From positions 1 to 38,380 of IMG/VR virus record IMGVR_UViG_3300035698_002621: a DNA stretch of 38,380 bases. One strand, given 5' to 3'. A model generated the notes under the pieces. That model ran no database searches and had not been told where the DNA came from. It saw only the letters and a list, made by a program, of their open reading frames with translations. Made by a program: the position numbers and the translations under genes. Below, in pieces: positions 8,086 through 16,515 of this stretch (position 1 is the first letter of the stretch; the number at the start of each line of letters is the position of its first letter). This DNA is from a virus.

Positions 8086-8705
8086 TACTGCGCTCTCGCC
8101 TTGCGGAACTTATCCAACCCGCTCACAAGCGAATACGGATACTGGTTGTTCCCAATTTGAGTACCTGGTCCTGGATACGATACCGAGTAGTCATCGATAC
8201 GCTCCGTTATAGCCCCGTTCGGTTTTTTGTTGCTTACCTGGTACCAGATCATTTTAGCTGCGATAGGTTTTAGAGCATTCGGCCAATTTATACGGCTTAT
8301 GCGGATGCCTCCGGTAGCGTGGTACGAGGTATCCTGATCCAAGCTCACGAACACACCAGTCGAGGTCATCGACATAGTGCCGCTTGATACCGTCCCGATT
8401 GTGTTGATTCCGTAGTTACTACCGCCTGCAATAGCAATGTCCATACCAGCAGAGAATCCAACCGTGCTGAATCGCGCCTGGTCGTCTGTGATGTAATCCG
8501 CTTGCGATGTCCCTGTGTCAGTATTGCCACGCACGAACGCGATGCCGCCTGACGCTTCGCGATAGATAGTCCTATCCTGAAACCAATTATCGAGATAGGT
8601 ACAAATGTCCTCTTCGATTATTGGGATATACGTACTTATCAGCGTGTCGTATGTCGCACTCGCCTCACCGATAAACGCCTTGACCTCCGCAAGCGTCATT
8701 AGCAT
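8085..8705 (-). CDS. Head-tail connector (SPP1 gp15 / HK97 gp6-like)
   Basis: This 206-residue protein begins with the helical signature of connector adaptors (TLAEVKAFIGEASATYDTLI, IPIIEEDICTYLD) that binds under the portal. An inserted beta segment of about 85 residues (GNTDTGTSQADYITDDQARF onward) separates it from the C-terminal helices (LKPIAAKMIWYQ, SLVSGLDKFRKARA). The insertion makes it about twice the length of HK97 gp6. ATG at 8705 overlaps the previous stop, with a second ATG six bases later that could also be used. Confidence 0.8.
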   Translation of the reverse strand: MLMTLAEVKAFIGEASATYDTLISTYIPIIEEDICTYLDNWFQDRTIYREASGGIAFVRGNTDTGTSQADYITDDQARFSTVGFSAGMDIAIAGGSNYGINTIGTVSSGTMSMTSTGVFVSLDQDTSYHATGGIRISRINWPNALKPIAAKMIWYQVSNKKPNGAITERIDDYSVSYPGPGTQIGNNQYPYSLVSGLDKFRKARAQ

Positions 8706-9004
8706 TACAACAGCACCTCTTCGTACGCTACGACTTTGTGCCCGGTTGAATTAGCTGACAACCGTATTCCAGTGGTCAAACCGCCACCTACAAACGCGCC
8801 TCTCGGTAATGCAAACCCAGACGATATCAGCGAGCTACCAGTTATGCCTGATGCCTGCACGAGTGCAACGGCTGCCTCAGAACTTACCACCTCAAATCCA
8901 TACCACTTGCCAGTTTTAGCCGCGCCGCTCATCGTCGATGTTATAACCGTTGCGTGCGTGTTTTTTGATATCTGCTTGTACCCTGCTCTGTCTCCGCCAT
9001 CCAT
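8705..9004 (-). CDS. Small virion-operon protein, unknown
   Basis: The real start is ATG 9004, which shares one base with the upstream stop (TAATG) and has GGAGG seven bases before it; this gives 99 residues. After a short basic N-terminus the protein is Gly/Ala/Ser-rich and beta-prone (ASGITGSSLISSGFALPRG, LSANSTGHKVVAYEEVLL), like a small capsid decoration or head protein. It has no motif that I recognise. Its neighbours are the putative glycosyltransferase-like gene and the connector. Confidence 0.62.
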   Translation of the reverse strand: MDGGDRAGYKQISKNTHATVITSTMSGAAKTGKWYGFEVVSSEAAVALVQASGITGSSLISSGFALPRGAFVGGGLTTGIRLSANSTGHKVVAYEEVLL

Positions 9005-9861
9005 TATACGCCTCCTACACCTGTACCTATGTTTCCGAGTTGATATTGTCTCATCATATATTCGCACTCTCCGATAGCGCCGTCTTGTCGAAGCTTCTGC
9101 TTTTCCCAGCGAATCATCTCGCTCTCGGCCTGAGACTGCCCGCCTTGCAACGACGTTAACCTGTCGCGCAGTTTCGGAATCGCTGGATGATAGCCCTCGT
9201 AACCGTATAGACCGTTTGAGGTTAGTACCGACCCGCCAGGAGCCATGAGTATGTCAATTCCGGCGCCTTCCATGCGCCCAAGCCAATACTCGCAACACGG
9301 TCTCTGCTCTGTGTACTCTTCGCGCGATGCCATGTGTATACCATACAGCCCAACGTGATACGGCTTACCAGTAGTCAGGTATGAGTGGTAAGCCCAAGCG
9401 AGCATGTAAGTGATACTCGTGGTGTGATAGCGCCTGTACTCCGGCTTGGTCAGCACGTCTATTGGGAACCGTACCGAATTAGGCACCTCTTTATAGTGGT
9501 CCATCATATATGTCGGACCTTCGTAATTGTTCAGCCGTTCGCGTATCTCTGGTCGATCCCAATACGCTCTATTGTGCATCTCAAAAAGCAGGTCAGAACG
9601 CTTGAACGCCGGGAACGTGGTACACACCGATACGCCCCAAATCTCGTATCCGTCATCGTTATATGGAGCCATCGGCATAGTTTCAGCCGTTCCGACTATC
9701 GCGAGCTTGTCTTTTTGGCAATAGAGCAATTCGCTTTTTTTACCTTTCTTCGGCTTGTACTCGTCCTTTTTCGGTAGCTCCGCCGCTTCTTTCTTTACAT
9801 TGATTATGTCTTCCGCGTCATCGACCAACATATTCTCAATCTGCGTAGTTTTATGTGCCAT
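9004..9861 (-). CDS. Rossmann-like phage protein, possible sialyltransferase/Maf-fold enzyme in the capsid operon
   Basis: From ATG 9861 (AGGAT four bases upstream) this is 285 residues. After a charged linker (residues 1-48) comes KLAIVGTAETMPMAPYNDD followed by YEIWGV, a glycine-loop plus Trp start seen in a family common in phages. Near residues 145-175 are HTTSITYMLAWAYH, then YHVGLYGIHMA and EEYTEQRPCCEYW. In GT42 sialyltransferases and DUF115/Maf proteins a nucleotide-binding loop is likewise followed by TSG...A...A...G..I.L.G.D. I therefore suggest, as an inference, a CMP-sugar or other nucleotide-sugar transferase. An enzyme here, between capsid and connector genes, is unusual. The C-terminus is a charged helix (SQAESEMIRWEKQKLRQ). 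Confidence 0.55.
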   Translation of the reverse strand: MAHKTTQIENMLVDDAEDIINVKKEAAELPKKDEYKPKKGKKSELLYCQKDKLAIVGTAETMPMAPYNDDGYEIWGVSVCTTFPAFKRSDLLFEMHNRAYWDRPEIRERLNNYEGPTYMMDHYKEVPNSVRFPIDVLTKPEYRRYHTTSITYMLAWAYHSYLTTGKPYHVGLYGIHMASREEYTEQRPCCEYWLGRMEGAGIDILMAPGGSVLTSNGLYGYEGYHPAIPKLRDRLTSLQGGQSQAESEMIRWEKQKLRQDGAIGECEYMMRQYQLGNIGTGVGGV

Positions 9862-9915
9862 ATGTATCCTATGTATCAATTGGTAGCGGGAGCCGAAGCC
9901 CCCGCCTATGAAAAT

Positions 9916-10383
9916 CTACGGTACGAGAATCGGGCAAATCAGGACATTTCCAGCGTCGGACGTGGCCCTCGCTTTCGATATCTTGATATACCCGTTGGTA
10001 TCCTTAAACCGCGTTCCGTCGAAAGGACCGATTGCAGCGATACCTACAGTACCACCGGTAGTCGCAAGCCCCTCAGTCAAAGCGGTCGTCGGAAATACAC
10101 TGTGCATCTTCACACGAGACCATGCCGAGCCGCGAGCTACGTAGTTCGCTTCCCAACACGAGCCAGACGAAGCAGACGCCGACGCGCCGAGATAGATATC
10201 TCCGGCAGTCGTTCCCACATCGGTCGTGTTCAAGCTGGCAACAAGTATAACTAACTTGCTGCAATCAACACCATTCACATCGAGATACTGGTTGTTAGCA
10301 CCGGAATCCAAGGTACTCCAATTCAGCGTCACGGGGTTAGATGAGAACGCAAGGCTCTCAATAGAACTTTCTTTAACTGCCAT
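9916..10383 (-). CDS. Capsid-associated protein, possible decoration protein
   Basis: The start is ATG 10383, just past the capsid gene stop and nine bases after GGAGG; 155 residues. The protein is beta-rich with Ser, Thr, Asn and Gly in abundance (LNWSTLDSGANNQYLDVNG, YLGASASASSGSCWEANY) and has no enzyme motif. A gene of this type directly downstream of the major capsid gene usually encodes a decoration or head-fibre protein. The Ser/Thr richness would make it a suitable acceptor for glycosylation, but that is only a suggestion. A 54-base gap separates it from the next gene. Confidence 0.6.
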   Translation of the reverse strand: MAVKESSIESLAFSSNPVTLNWSTLDSGANNQYLDVNGVDCSKLVILVASLNTTDVGTTAGDIYLGASASASSGSCWEANYVARGSAWSRVKMHSVFPTTALTEGLATTGGTVGIAAIGPFDGTRFKDTNGYIKISKARATSDAGNVLICPILVP

Positions 10384-10384
10384 C

Positions 10385-11236
10385 TTACGTTGCCTCCGCA
10401 GTATAATCAGCGTACAAGACGCCAAGGTTGTTTGGCCGTGTCACCTTACCACCGTAATACATCAGGCCCTTAGCAAGTGTTACGAACTGCTTTGAGGGTC
10501 GGACGATCTCAGCGGTCATGACCTGAGCGGCCATAGAAATTGAACCCTGATAACCGAAGAGAGCAGGGTATCTGTTAGTGCCGCTCAAGGCGACAACGTT
10601 GTTCGAGCTAAATACGTTAAACCCGTAAACTCGCCCGAGATAGCCTTCACCGAATACAGCGTTGTTGTCAGTCTTCTGTACGATACCGGCTAGGGTCGCT
10701 TTGTGAGCTAACCAAGCAGGAACTACAGCCCAACGGCCAGCGGTCGGTGTGTTCGCTTCATCGTGCTTGCGTGCGGCTTCCATGAAATAAACAAGCACGT
10801 TAGTCGAGGTGATATCTGCGCCGGTGGTTGATGTCCCGCCAACTGCGATAGCCGCGTCGCCATAAAGTGCCGCTATGTAAGCGTCAACATTATCACGCAA
10901 TGCCCATGATGCCTCATCAAGTCCATCCTGGATGAGCTTGATTCGCGCCTGAGCATTATCTACATCCTCAATCGTAAAGCTGTACGACGCCCCTTGATCT
11001 ATATCAAGTTTTTGACCAGCTGCGTCAAGCTGTTCGATGGTCAGGTCACTTGTCGTCCCCGGCGTATACGAATTGACCGAAACCGGCCCGACCTGTATGA
11101 TTTTTACAGACTGTCCGTACCCAGTGATTTCACCTTCGTAATCGGTGTTAGCCACGTTCATGAATACTGACGCGTCATTGAGACGCGCAAGTATTTGACC
11201 AGATACGATATCTGGTTTTAATGCGTCTAATGCCAT
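10385..11236 (-). CDS. Major capsid protein
   Basis: This 283-residue protein follows the scaffold and has the features of HK97-fold capsid proteins related to P22/SPP1-type coats: an N-terminal region without a long delta domain (ALDALKPDIVSGQILARL), a beta-rich E-loop-like segment (GQSVKIIQVGPVSVNSYTPG), a spine helix region (FTIEDVDNAQARIKLIQDGLD), an A-domain (VVPAWLAHKATLAGIV) and a C-terminal RVYGFNVFSSNNV. AGGAG lies six bases before the ATG. Position and length agree with the call. No protease gene is present, in keeping with a separate scaffold and no delta domain cleavage. Confidence 0.9.
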   Translation of the reverse strand: MALDALKPDIVSGQILARLNDASVFMNVANTDYEGEITGYGQSVKIIQVGPVSVNSYTPGTTSDLTIEQLDAAGQKLDIDQGASYSFTIEDVDNAQARIKLIQDGLDEASWALRDNVDAYIAALYGDAAIAVGGTSTTGADITSTNVLVYFMEAARKHDEANTPTAGRWAVVPAWLAHKATLAGIVQKTDNNAVFGEGYLGRVYGFNVFSSNNVVALSGTNRYPALFGYQGSISMAAQVMTAEIVRPSKQFVTLAKGLMYYGGKVTRPNNLGVLYADYTAEAT

Positions 11237-11245
11237 TAGTTACTC

Positions 11246-11797
11246 CTATATGGTGTCCGTAAGATAGGCGTTAAATTCTTCGCGAGACATATCGCCACCT
11301 TTCTTACCCTTGTAGTCAGGAGATGCTTGATTACCACCGCTCTTAGGCGGAGGCGCACCTGCCAACCTCTCGTTAACGCGCTTCGCTACCTCGGATTCAA
11401 CGCGAGCATTGAAGTTAGTTACCCAACCCTGTATGCCGTCGCTGTCTTTTGGTTCGCGCATCAGCTCCATTGCTGACGGGTCGATGCTATTTGACACCAA
11501 CCCCTCGGTAATGATGGCTTTGCGCTCTATATCTGCTTGACGCGTTTTGTATTGCTCATTCTCTTGTTTGAGCTGAGCAATCTCGTGTTTCTCGCGTTCC
11601 TTTTCGGTCATGTTGGCTATCTTCGCGTCCTCCAGCTCCTTTTCAAGCTCTGAATTACGGCGATTCAATCCGCTCATTTCCGCTTTCACGCGTTCGTTCT
11701 GCGCGACCATTGCCGCTTCTATCTTCTCGTCGATTGTCAATTCCGGCGGTTGCTCCGGTACCAGCGGCTCAACCTCTGGAGTTACCTCATCGCTCAT
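11246..11797 (-). CDS. Capsid scaffolding protein
   Basis: The protein has 183 residues, is strongly charged and predicted to be mostly coiled coil at about residues 25-105 (ERVKAEMSGLNRRNSELEKE, REKHEIAQLKQENEQYKTR), with an acidic Pro-rich start and a basic C-terminal segment (SPDYKGKKGGDMSREEF). This is the pattern of DUF4355-type phage scaffolds that interact with capsid protein through the C-terminus. AAGGAG is five bases before the ATG, and the capsid gene follows after nine bases. Confidence 0.88.
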   Translation of the reverse strand: MSDEVTPEVEPLVPEQPPELTIDEKIEAAMVAQNERVKAEMSGLNRRNSELEKELEDAKIANMTEKEREKHEIAQLKQENEQYKTRQADIERKAIITEGLVSNSIDPSAMELMREPKDSDGIQGWVTNFNARVESEVAKRVNERLAGAPPPKSGGNQASPDYKGKKGGDMSREEFNAYLTDTI

Positions 11798-11806
11798 GTT
11801 ATCTCC

Positions 11807-11989
11807 TTACCAAAACTTTTTAGTAGGCGGTCCGGCAAAGATAACCTTTGCGCGTAACTGCCCCGCTGCCGCTGTACTCAAATGGTATCGGTCGGCAACC
11901 TGTTTCAAGTCTGTGTTGCGCAAAGCACCCGCAGCATTGCGGCTCATCGCCTCGGTAACTTCGTATCTGATTCGCTGTTTCTTTGTCAT
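11807..11989 (-). CDS. Small basic protein, possible helix-turn-helix
   Basis: From ATG 11989 (GGAGG five bases upstream) this gives 60 residues. Residues 5-45 are basic and helical (KQRIRYEVTEAMSRNAAGAL then DLKQVADRYHLSTAAAGQL); the second part resembles the LxxVAxRYxLSxxxAxxL pattern of helix-turn-helix DNA-binding proteins. It sits between the minor head protein and scaffold, where a regulator or internal head protein is possible. I cannot choose between them. Confidence 0.6.
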   Translation of the reverse strand: MTKKQRIRYEVTEAMSRNAAGALRNTDLKQVADRYHLSTAAAGQLRAKVIFAGPPTKKFW

Positions 11990-12010
11990 GCGTTCCTCCA
12001 ATAAAAAAGG

Positions 12011-12928
12011 TCACCGCTTTGGTGACCACTCGTCATATGTCTTATAAGGGACGATTCCCTCACCTCGTATCCGTCTTAACTTCGGCTCGTATCCCTCGAT
12101 ACCGCCGGTGATTCGACATCGACAATTTATGTCAAAGCTCGCCAAGCCGCTTTGCGTCGGTCCCGCCACACGACCGACAGCCGTATTCCAATACTGATTA
12201 CCGTTGCTATCGACCGAAGCAGGTACGTTGTCAAGCGCGCCGTGAGAGGTGCGTGTCCGCGAGTCAAGTGTTGCATCCCATATATCTCGTACCTCAACTC
12301 CTAAATCTCTCGCCTTGTCATAGGTGTCCATTTGGCCTAACACCTGCGCCCGTTGCCCTTCGGTCCTGATAATACGCATCGCGTCGTTCGCGTTGCCGTT
12401 TATCGCTGTCCTGATACCTCGCATCATTGTCGGGTACGATTCGCCTCGGATCAAACCTTGCGTTATAGCTGTTCGGATTCGAGCGCGTCCATTAGCTCGG
12501 AGTCGCGTTGTAGCAATCTCGCGCAACGGGTTAGCAACCGCTGCTGTAACCGCTGAAGGGTTGAGCAAACCCCAACGTAAAGCGATACCCGACTCCTGAT
12601 CAATCGTCCACGCAAAACGATAAAACGCGTCGTCATATTCGATAGCCGCCATTTTATCAACGAGCGATTTGTTCGCTCGCGCACTTGGTCCAAGTATCTC
12701 TGTAAGGTCTTTATTCAACGTAGTCATACGCCGATACTTGGACATTTCCGAATGAGTCAACACGCCATTGACAGCGTATCGCTCATATAGTTTAGCCATC
12801 TCAATACGTATGCCGTTTAAAGCCTGCCGGTAATTGGCTCGTACCGTGGCCTCATATCTGCCTAACCTGACGTCAAGCGCATGTTTTGCGATTCTATCTA
12901 ATCGCTCCGGGTCACGTAGTGTCGCCAC
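12011..12928 (-). CDS. Minor head protein (SPP1 gp7 / MuF-like)
   Basis: The likely start is GTG 12928 (GAGG nine bases upstream); an upstream TTG at 12952 would add eight residues and increase the overlap with the portal gene. The C-terminal part has the Mu F-like head morphogenesis pattern: IIRTEGQRA, IWDATLDSRTRTSHGALDN, YWNTAVGRVAGP and the closing DINCRCRI. The N-terminal half is long and helical. Family members bind the portal and may be ejected with DNA. Its order after portal and before scaffold is that of SPP1. Confidence 0.88.
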   Translation of the reverse strand: MATLRDPERLDRIAKHALDVRLGRYEATVRANYRQALNGIRIEMAKLYERYAVNGVLTHSEMSKYRRMTTLNKDLTEILGPSARANKSLVDKMAAIEYDDAFYRFAWTIDQESGIALRWGLLNPSAVTAAVANPLREIATTRLRANGRARIRTAITQGLIRGESYPTMMRGIRTAINGNANDAMRIIRTEGQRAQVLGQMDTYDKARDLGVEVRDIWDATLDSRTRTSHGALDNVPASVDSNGNQYWNTAVGRVAGPTQSGLASFDINCRCRITGGIEGYEPKLRRIRGEGIVPYKTYDEWSPKR

Positions 12929-14249
12929 TTTCCGCAACCTCGTCGTCGGCAAACAGGTCCATTACGGGTGACTCTTCCTCAAGCTGGTCAATCTCAGCGT
13001 CGGGGTCATCAACAAAATCAGCGAATGTCTCAAGTAGGGTACGCTTCGATACATGACCTGCAAACAGGTTAAATATCTCAGCCTGCTCTTTGCTGTTGTC
13101 TGGAGTGTTGCGAGTCATGATGATCTTAACATCACGCACGTCTCCTCCCTTGCCTTGTATGGTAAGTATCTGATTGATAAGTACCATTCGCTCGCGTAGC
13201 CCGGTAATGAAGTACGATTCTTTTGGATCGGTGAACAATTCCATGAGATAGATAAATTTGGTCAGCGTCTTACCGCTTGCGCCGGCGCCATCATAATCCT
13301 CAAGGTTTGGAATCCCTGATTGTCGGTGAATCTCAGACCTCAACAGGTCAGCCATAAATGATATAAACTCTGTCTGTATGTCCTTGGTCAAAAATGACAC
13401 ATCGCCCGACTCATCAAGGTTTTCGAATACCCGCAATCTCTTGACCTTTTCTGCCTGGTCCTGAGATAACGCCATCCCCTTGAGTAACAGATACGCCCAC
13501 GCGAACCGGTCGAACTCATTCATCGAGTCAGATATCAACACATCATAGGCGTCTATCAACGGCTGCACCGCGTCAAAATCACCCATCTTCTCTTCGTTGT
13601 TTTCGAAGTCTACAAGCGGAACCATACCGTAAAAGTGCGGTATCTCATCGCCAACCATCGACAACTCGGCACCCTTGACATGCGTGTAGGTACGTATCAC
13701 CTTATCGTCAACGTACATCACTTCTGAGTACTGCTCTGTGTCTTCGGATACCTGCACAACACGCAAGAACGCGACTAACTCAGGTTCGATATCTTTGTTG
13801 TAAAACGGTATCACCTCCATTACCGGCAGCTTTGCAAACCGTGGCATCGTAGACGCGTCGTCACCTACAACGTAATGGTACTCATAGCCGCGTCCCTGAG
13901 TTGATACTTGCTTCCCCATCTGCTCGGTTTTTATAGGCTCGTCGTTAGCGTCGAATACCTCGCGCATCGACGCTTCGAGCGCGTCATCTTCAAACGCATA
14001 ATTGACAAGACCCGGCTTGAACATGTAACCATCGACAAGATTGACTATCCTGCGTGCATAGCTGATAGGTATGCGGTTGTCAGGTCCGCTATCGTCAGGC
14101 ACGTCGCGATCAAGTATCGACGGATTGTCACCCAAGTAATACTCAAGGTTGCGCTCGAAGTGCTTGCGCTCTTTACCCTTTTCGAACTCGTCTACTTTTT
14201 TAGACAGGTAAGACGATGTGAGATCATCGACTGAATCAACTTTATACAT
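12912..14249 (-). CDS. Portal protein (SPP1 gp6-like)
   Basis: This is about 445 residues from ATG 14249, with AGAGG five bases upstream; a GTG six bases earlier lies inside that ribosome binding site and is less likely. The N-terminus (ERNLEYYLGDNPSI, PDNRIPISYARRIVNLVDGY) and the sequence LISDSMNEFDRFAWAYLLLKG are characteristic of SPP1-type portals. The C-terminus is very acidic (PDAEIDQLEEESPVMDLF). The portal is the dodecameric DNA gate at one capsid vertex and docks the terminase. It overlaps the MuF-like gene by 17 bases. Confidence 0.92.
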   Translation of the reverse strand: MYKVDSVDDLTSSYLSKKVDEFEKGKERKHFERNLEYYLGDNPSILDRDVPDDSGPDNRIPISYARRIVNLVDGYMFKPGLVNYAFEDDALEASMREVFDANDEPIKTEQMGKQVSTQGRGYEYHYVVGDDASTMPRFAKLPVMEVIPFYNKDIEPELVAFLRVVQVSEDTEQYSEVMYVDDKVIRTYTHVKGAELSMVGDEIPHFYGMVPLVDFENNEEKMGDFDAVQPLIDAYDVLISDSMNEFDRFAWAYLLLKGMALSQDQAEKVKRLRVFENLDESGDVSFLTKDIQTEFISFMADLLRSEIHRQSGIPNLEDYDGAGASGKTLTKFIYLMELFTDPKESYFITGLRERMVLINQILTIQGKGGDVRDVKIIMTRNTPDNSKEQAEIFNLFAGHVSKRTLLETFADFVDDPDAEIDQLEEESPVMDLFADDEVAESGDTT

Positions 14250-14251
14250 CG

Positions 14252-14476
14252 TCACCTCTTACGTATTGGTTGCGGCCATGTGCGCCATTTCGCTTTCGGT
14301 TTAAAACTCATCAGCTCGCGGTCGTATGCGCTAAACATAGCATCAACATCGACACGATCAGCAGACGTATTCACCGGTGTGTTCATAAGCGAATTTACAT
14401 CGTCAATTAGGAAGTCTACCGTAGGCTCGCTAATCGGCCTTGTAGACGATTTCTCATGTACTATACTAATGCTCAT
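14252..14476 (-). CDS. Small hypothetical protein before the portal
   Basis: The gene encodes 74 residues and ends three bases before the portal ATG. The first half contains TVDFLIDDVNSLMNT, the second half ends in a basic, Trp-containing tail (FKPKAKWRTWPQPIRKR). No family is recognised. The upstream ribosome binding site is weak, so its translation may depend on the preceding gene. It may be a small head or packaging accessory. Confidence 0.55.
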   Translation of the reverse strand: MSISIVHEKSSTRPISEPTVDFLIDDVNSLMNTPVNTSADRVDVDAMFSAYDRELMSFKPKAKWRTWPQPIRKR

Positions 14477-14479
14477 CTG

Positions 14480-14815
14480 CTACACCATTAGCAATGGAAG
14501 CATCTGGAAGCGTATCTCATCCTTGAACGGCAGATCGTCACCTGAGTCAGAATCGTACACAGCCTCGATTGTCAACACTCGCCCGAGTATCCCCGGCCTT
14601 TGTATCGCGAGATCGACGCCGCTGAGTACAATGTCAACACTCGCAGCGGGTAGAGCTATAGCAACCGCAAGCCGAGAATTGACAACGTTGCCGCTCGTGT
14701 CGGTCAAGTCCCACGTAATCGAATCTGGTACTACCGCTGATCCAGCCTCATCGGAGAAGGCGATAGTCACGACATACGTTGATCGCTCGACCGCTTTAGT
14801 GCTAAGAATAGTCAT
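14480..14815 (-). CDS. Phage structural protein, beta-sandwich
   Basis: This 111-residue protein starts at an ATG overlapping the previous stop (TAATG). It has alternating beta-strand patterns (STYVVTIAFSDEAGSAVVPD, ITWDLTDTSGNVVNS, ILGRVLTIEAVYDSD) like a single Ig-like or beta-sandwich domain seen in phage head accessory genes. It is translationally coupled to the preceding beta-rich structural gene, so the two products probably act together on the virion surface. The exact role is unknown. Confidence 0.65.
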   Translation of the reverse strand: MTILSTKAVERSTYVVTIAFSDEAGSAVVPDSITWDLTDTSGNVVNSRLAVAIALPAASVDIVLSGVDLAIQRPGILGRVLTIEAVYDSDSGDDLPFKDEIRFQMLPLLMV

Positions 14816-15321
14816 TAAGCGCCGTCGTCAGAAGCGGTGAACGTATAGGTTACTTCAAGCTTGTCTCCGGAGTCGCCGTTTTTGTTACCGCCAGAGAACG
14901 CTGCGCCGCACAGAAGTATCCCGGTAGTGCCGCTTATCGCGTTACTTGATGCAAGAATCGCACCACCGATTGTAGACCCGTCGGCGTCCAAAGTGAACGT
15001 CGATTTGTTTGCAGAGTTGGTCACTGATACACCGCTACGAGCTTCTACGAAAGTAGGACGTGTAGCCTCGTCGTAAGCCGCAAACTCTGTGAATCCGTTT
15101 GTACTCAATCGGTCGCCAGTTGACACGGTTGGAGTCGCGCCAAGTAAACCAGTATACCAGGTGGTTACTTGAGTACCGCCGGTCAATGACGCATCAAGCA
15201 TATACTGCAACCCGGTACTCACTACCAGGTTGTCAAACGTGTCAGACCATTTCACGCTTCCGTCATCTCTATCTGTTAGTGTCGCTACAAACTGCCCGCC
15301 GAACGCTACTTTTTCACCCAT
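14815..15321 (-). CDS. Phage virion protein, beta-rich
   Basis: The protein has 168 residues with AAGGAG seven bases before the ATG. The motif LQYMLDASLTGGTQVTTWY followed by GDRLSTNGFTEFAAYDEATRP is one that I recognise from a widespread phage family of virion proteins usually left without a function. The C-terminus (SGTTGILLCGAAFSGGNKNG, LEVTYTFTASDDG) is a typical jelly-roll-like end. It lies between the repeat-containing fibre-like gene and a beta-sandwich gene, upstream of the portal. A surface or decoration role is an inference. Confidence 0.68.
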   Translation of the reverse strand: MGEKVAFGGQFVATLTDRDDGSVKWSDTFDNLVVSTGLQYMLDASLTGGTQVTTWYTGLLGATPTVSTGDRLSTNGFTEFAAYDEATRPTFVEARSGVSVTNSANKSTFTLDADGSTIGGAILASSNAISGTTGILLCGAAFSGGNKNGDSGDKLEVTYTFTASDDGA

Positions 15322-15330
15322 TTTGTCTCC

Positions 15331-16509
15331 TTAACTTGCCGTAATAGTCGGCGCTGCCGCACTCACACCGAAAGCTGGTGATGTGACGCTTACCGATATG
15401 CTCGCACCTGCAACAGATGCCGTCATCGTAATCAATCCATTCGCGCCACCGGCAGATTCGACAGTGATGGCGCCTAATTCGACGCCATCTGATACTGACG
15501 CAAGTAACGACGCGAGTACCGTTGGAAGATCACCAAACGTGATACCATCCGCAACCGAGCCCAATAGGTCAGCGCGCACTATTGTAGTATCGCTAAACGA
15601 TACGCCATCAGTTACGACGCCGCTTATCACGCCTGTCGTGGAGCCGCTTGTAACATCGCCCAATATCGCGCCATCATCAGCGACGGCCAACAGTGTCATG
15701 CCAGCGATATCAGAATCGCTGAATATAACCCCGTCTGTAGTCACCGCGTGTAGCGTCATTCCGGCTACGTCAGAATCGCTGAACGTACTGCCGTCAACCG
15801 ATGATCCAAATAGGGTCATCAGCGCGACCGCACTATCGCTGAACGTGCTACCGTCTGCCGCAGATTGTCCACCGGCAGCTACAACGATATCAATTATGAT
15901 TAGAGCGGCAGCGTTAGCACCGTTGGCCGACGTCGTCGCATACGTGATATCTGTTTGCGTTGTGGCAAACACCGTATACGATACGTCAAAATCAAACGTG
16001 CCTGATGTTGTTCCGTCAACCCCTTCGCCGCCTATCAGGTTATTAGAAAGCGCCGATCTATCATTAGTAGCACTACCGACTGCAAGACTGTCTGTTTCGC
16101 CAGACGATGCAGTCGCGGAGGTGGGATTGCCGCCCCAGCCGGTTGAAGTCGTAGCTGGGCCGTCCTGGAATGATGGTGTCTCGCCTATTCCCGGCCTGAA
16201 TTGCTGTACGATGAGTTCTACGTCGCCGTTTGACACCCCGCTTAAAGTCGCGCGGATCGTAGCCGCCGCATCTGCCGCAGCGGATATCAGATACGATCCC
16301 GTGATAACCCAATTCGACGTAACAGATTCGGCGAGTAAGGTGAACGCGTTACTTGCATCGTCCTGAGCAACACCGGTCACGGTTAAGTTTCCATAATTGC
16401 CCGCTACGTAGCAAACGAGTACGTCACCCGCTGCGATGTTCAGAGTCCCGGCGGTATCAAGCGTTGATACCGATGACCCTGCTCCGACTGCTGATGCGAC
16501 GAAAGTCAT
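15331..16509 (-). CDS. Fibre-like structural protein with about six 20-residue repeats
   Basis: This 392-residue protein has an N-terminal beta-sandwich (residues about 1-205) and then tandem units of 20 residues beginning with DG, for example DGSTFSDSAVALMTL, DGSTFSDSDVAGMTL, DGVIFSDSDIAGMTL, DGVSFSDTTIVRADL and DGITFGDLPTVLASL, at about residues 218-345. The pattern suggests a repeated beta-hairpin fibre. The composition is dominated by Ser, Thr, Ala, Val and Asp, with almost no Lys. A short beta domain ends the protein. Location between terminase and portal suggests a head fibre or decoration protein. A very long open frame on the other strand is a shadow of this composition. Confidence 0.68.
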   Translation of the reverse strand: MTFVASAVGAGSSVSTLDTAGTLNIAAGDVLVCYVAGNYGNLTVTGVAQDDASNAFTLLAESVTSNWVITGSYLISAAADAAATIRATLSGVSNGDVELIVQQFRPGIGETPSFQDGPATTSTGWGGNPTSATASSGETDSLAVGSATNDRSALSNNLIGGEGVDGTTSGTFDFDVSYTVFATTQTDITYATTSANGANAAALIIIDIVVAAGGQSAADGSTFSDSAVALMTLFGSSVDGSTFSDSDVAGMTLHAVTTDGVIFSDSDIAGMTLLAVADDGAILGDVTSGSTTGVISGVVTDGVSFSDTTIVRADLLGSVADGITFGDLPTVLASLLASVSDGVELGAITVESAGGANGLITMTASVAGASISVSVTSPAFGVSAAAPTITAS

Positions 16510-16515
16510 TGGTAC

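Noticed and set aside
15383-16366. Long open frame on the plus strand (about 327 codons)
   Set aside because: It lies wholly over the repeat-bearing fibre-like gene and arises from its Ser/Asp/Val-rich codons; no ribosome binding site and all neighbours are on the minus strand.
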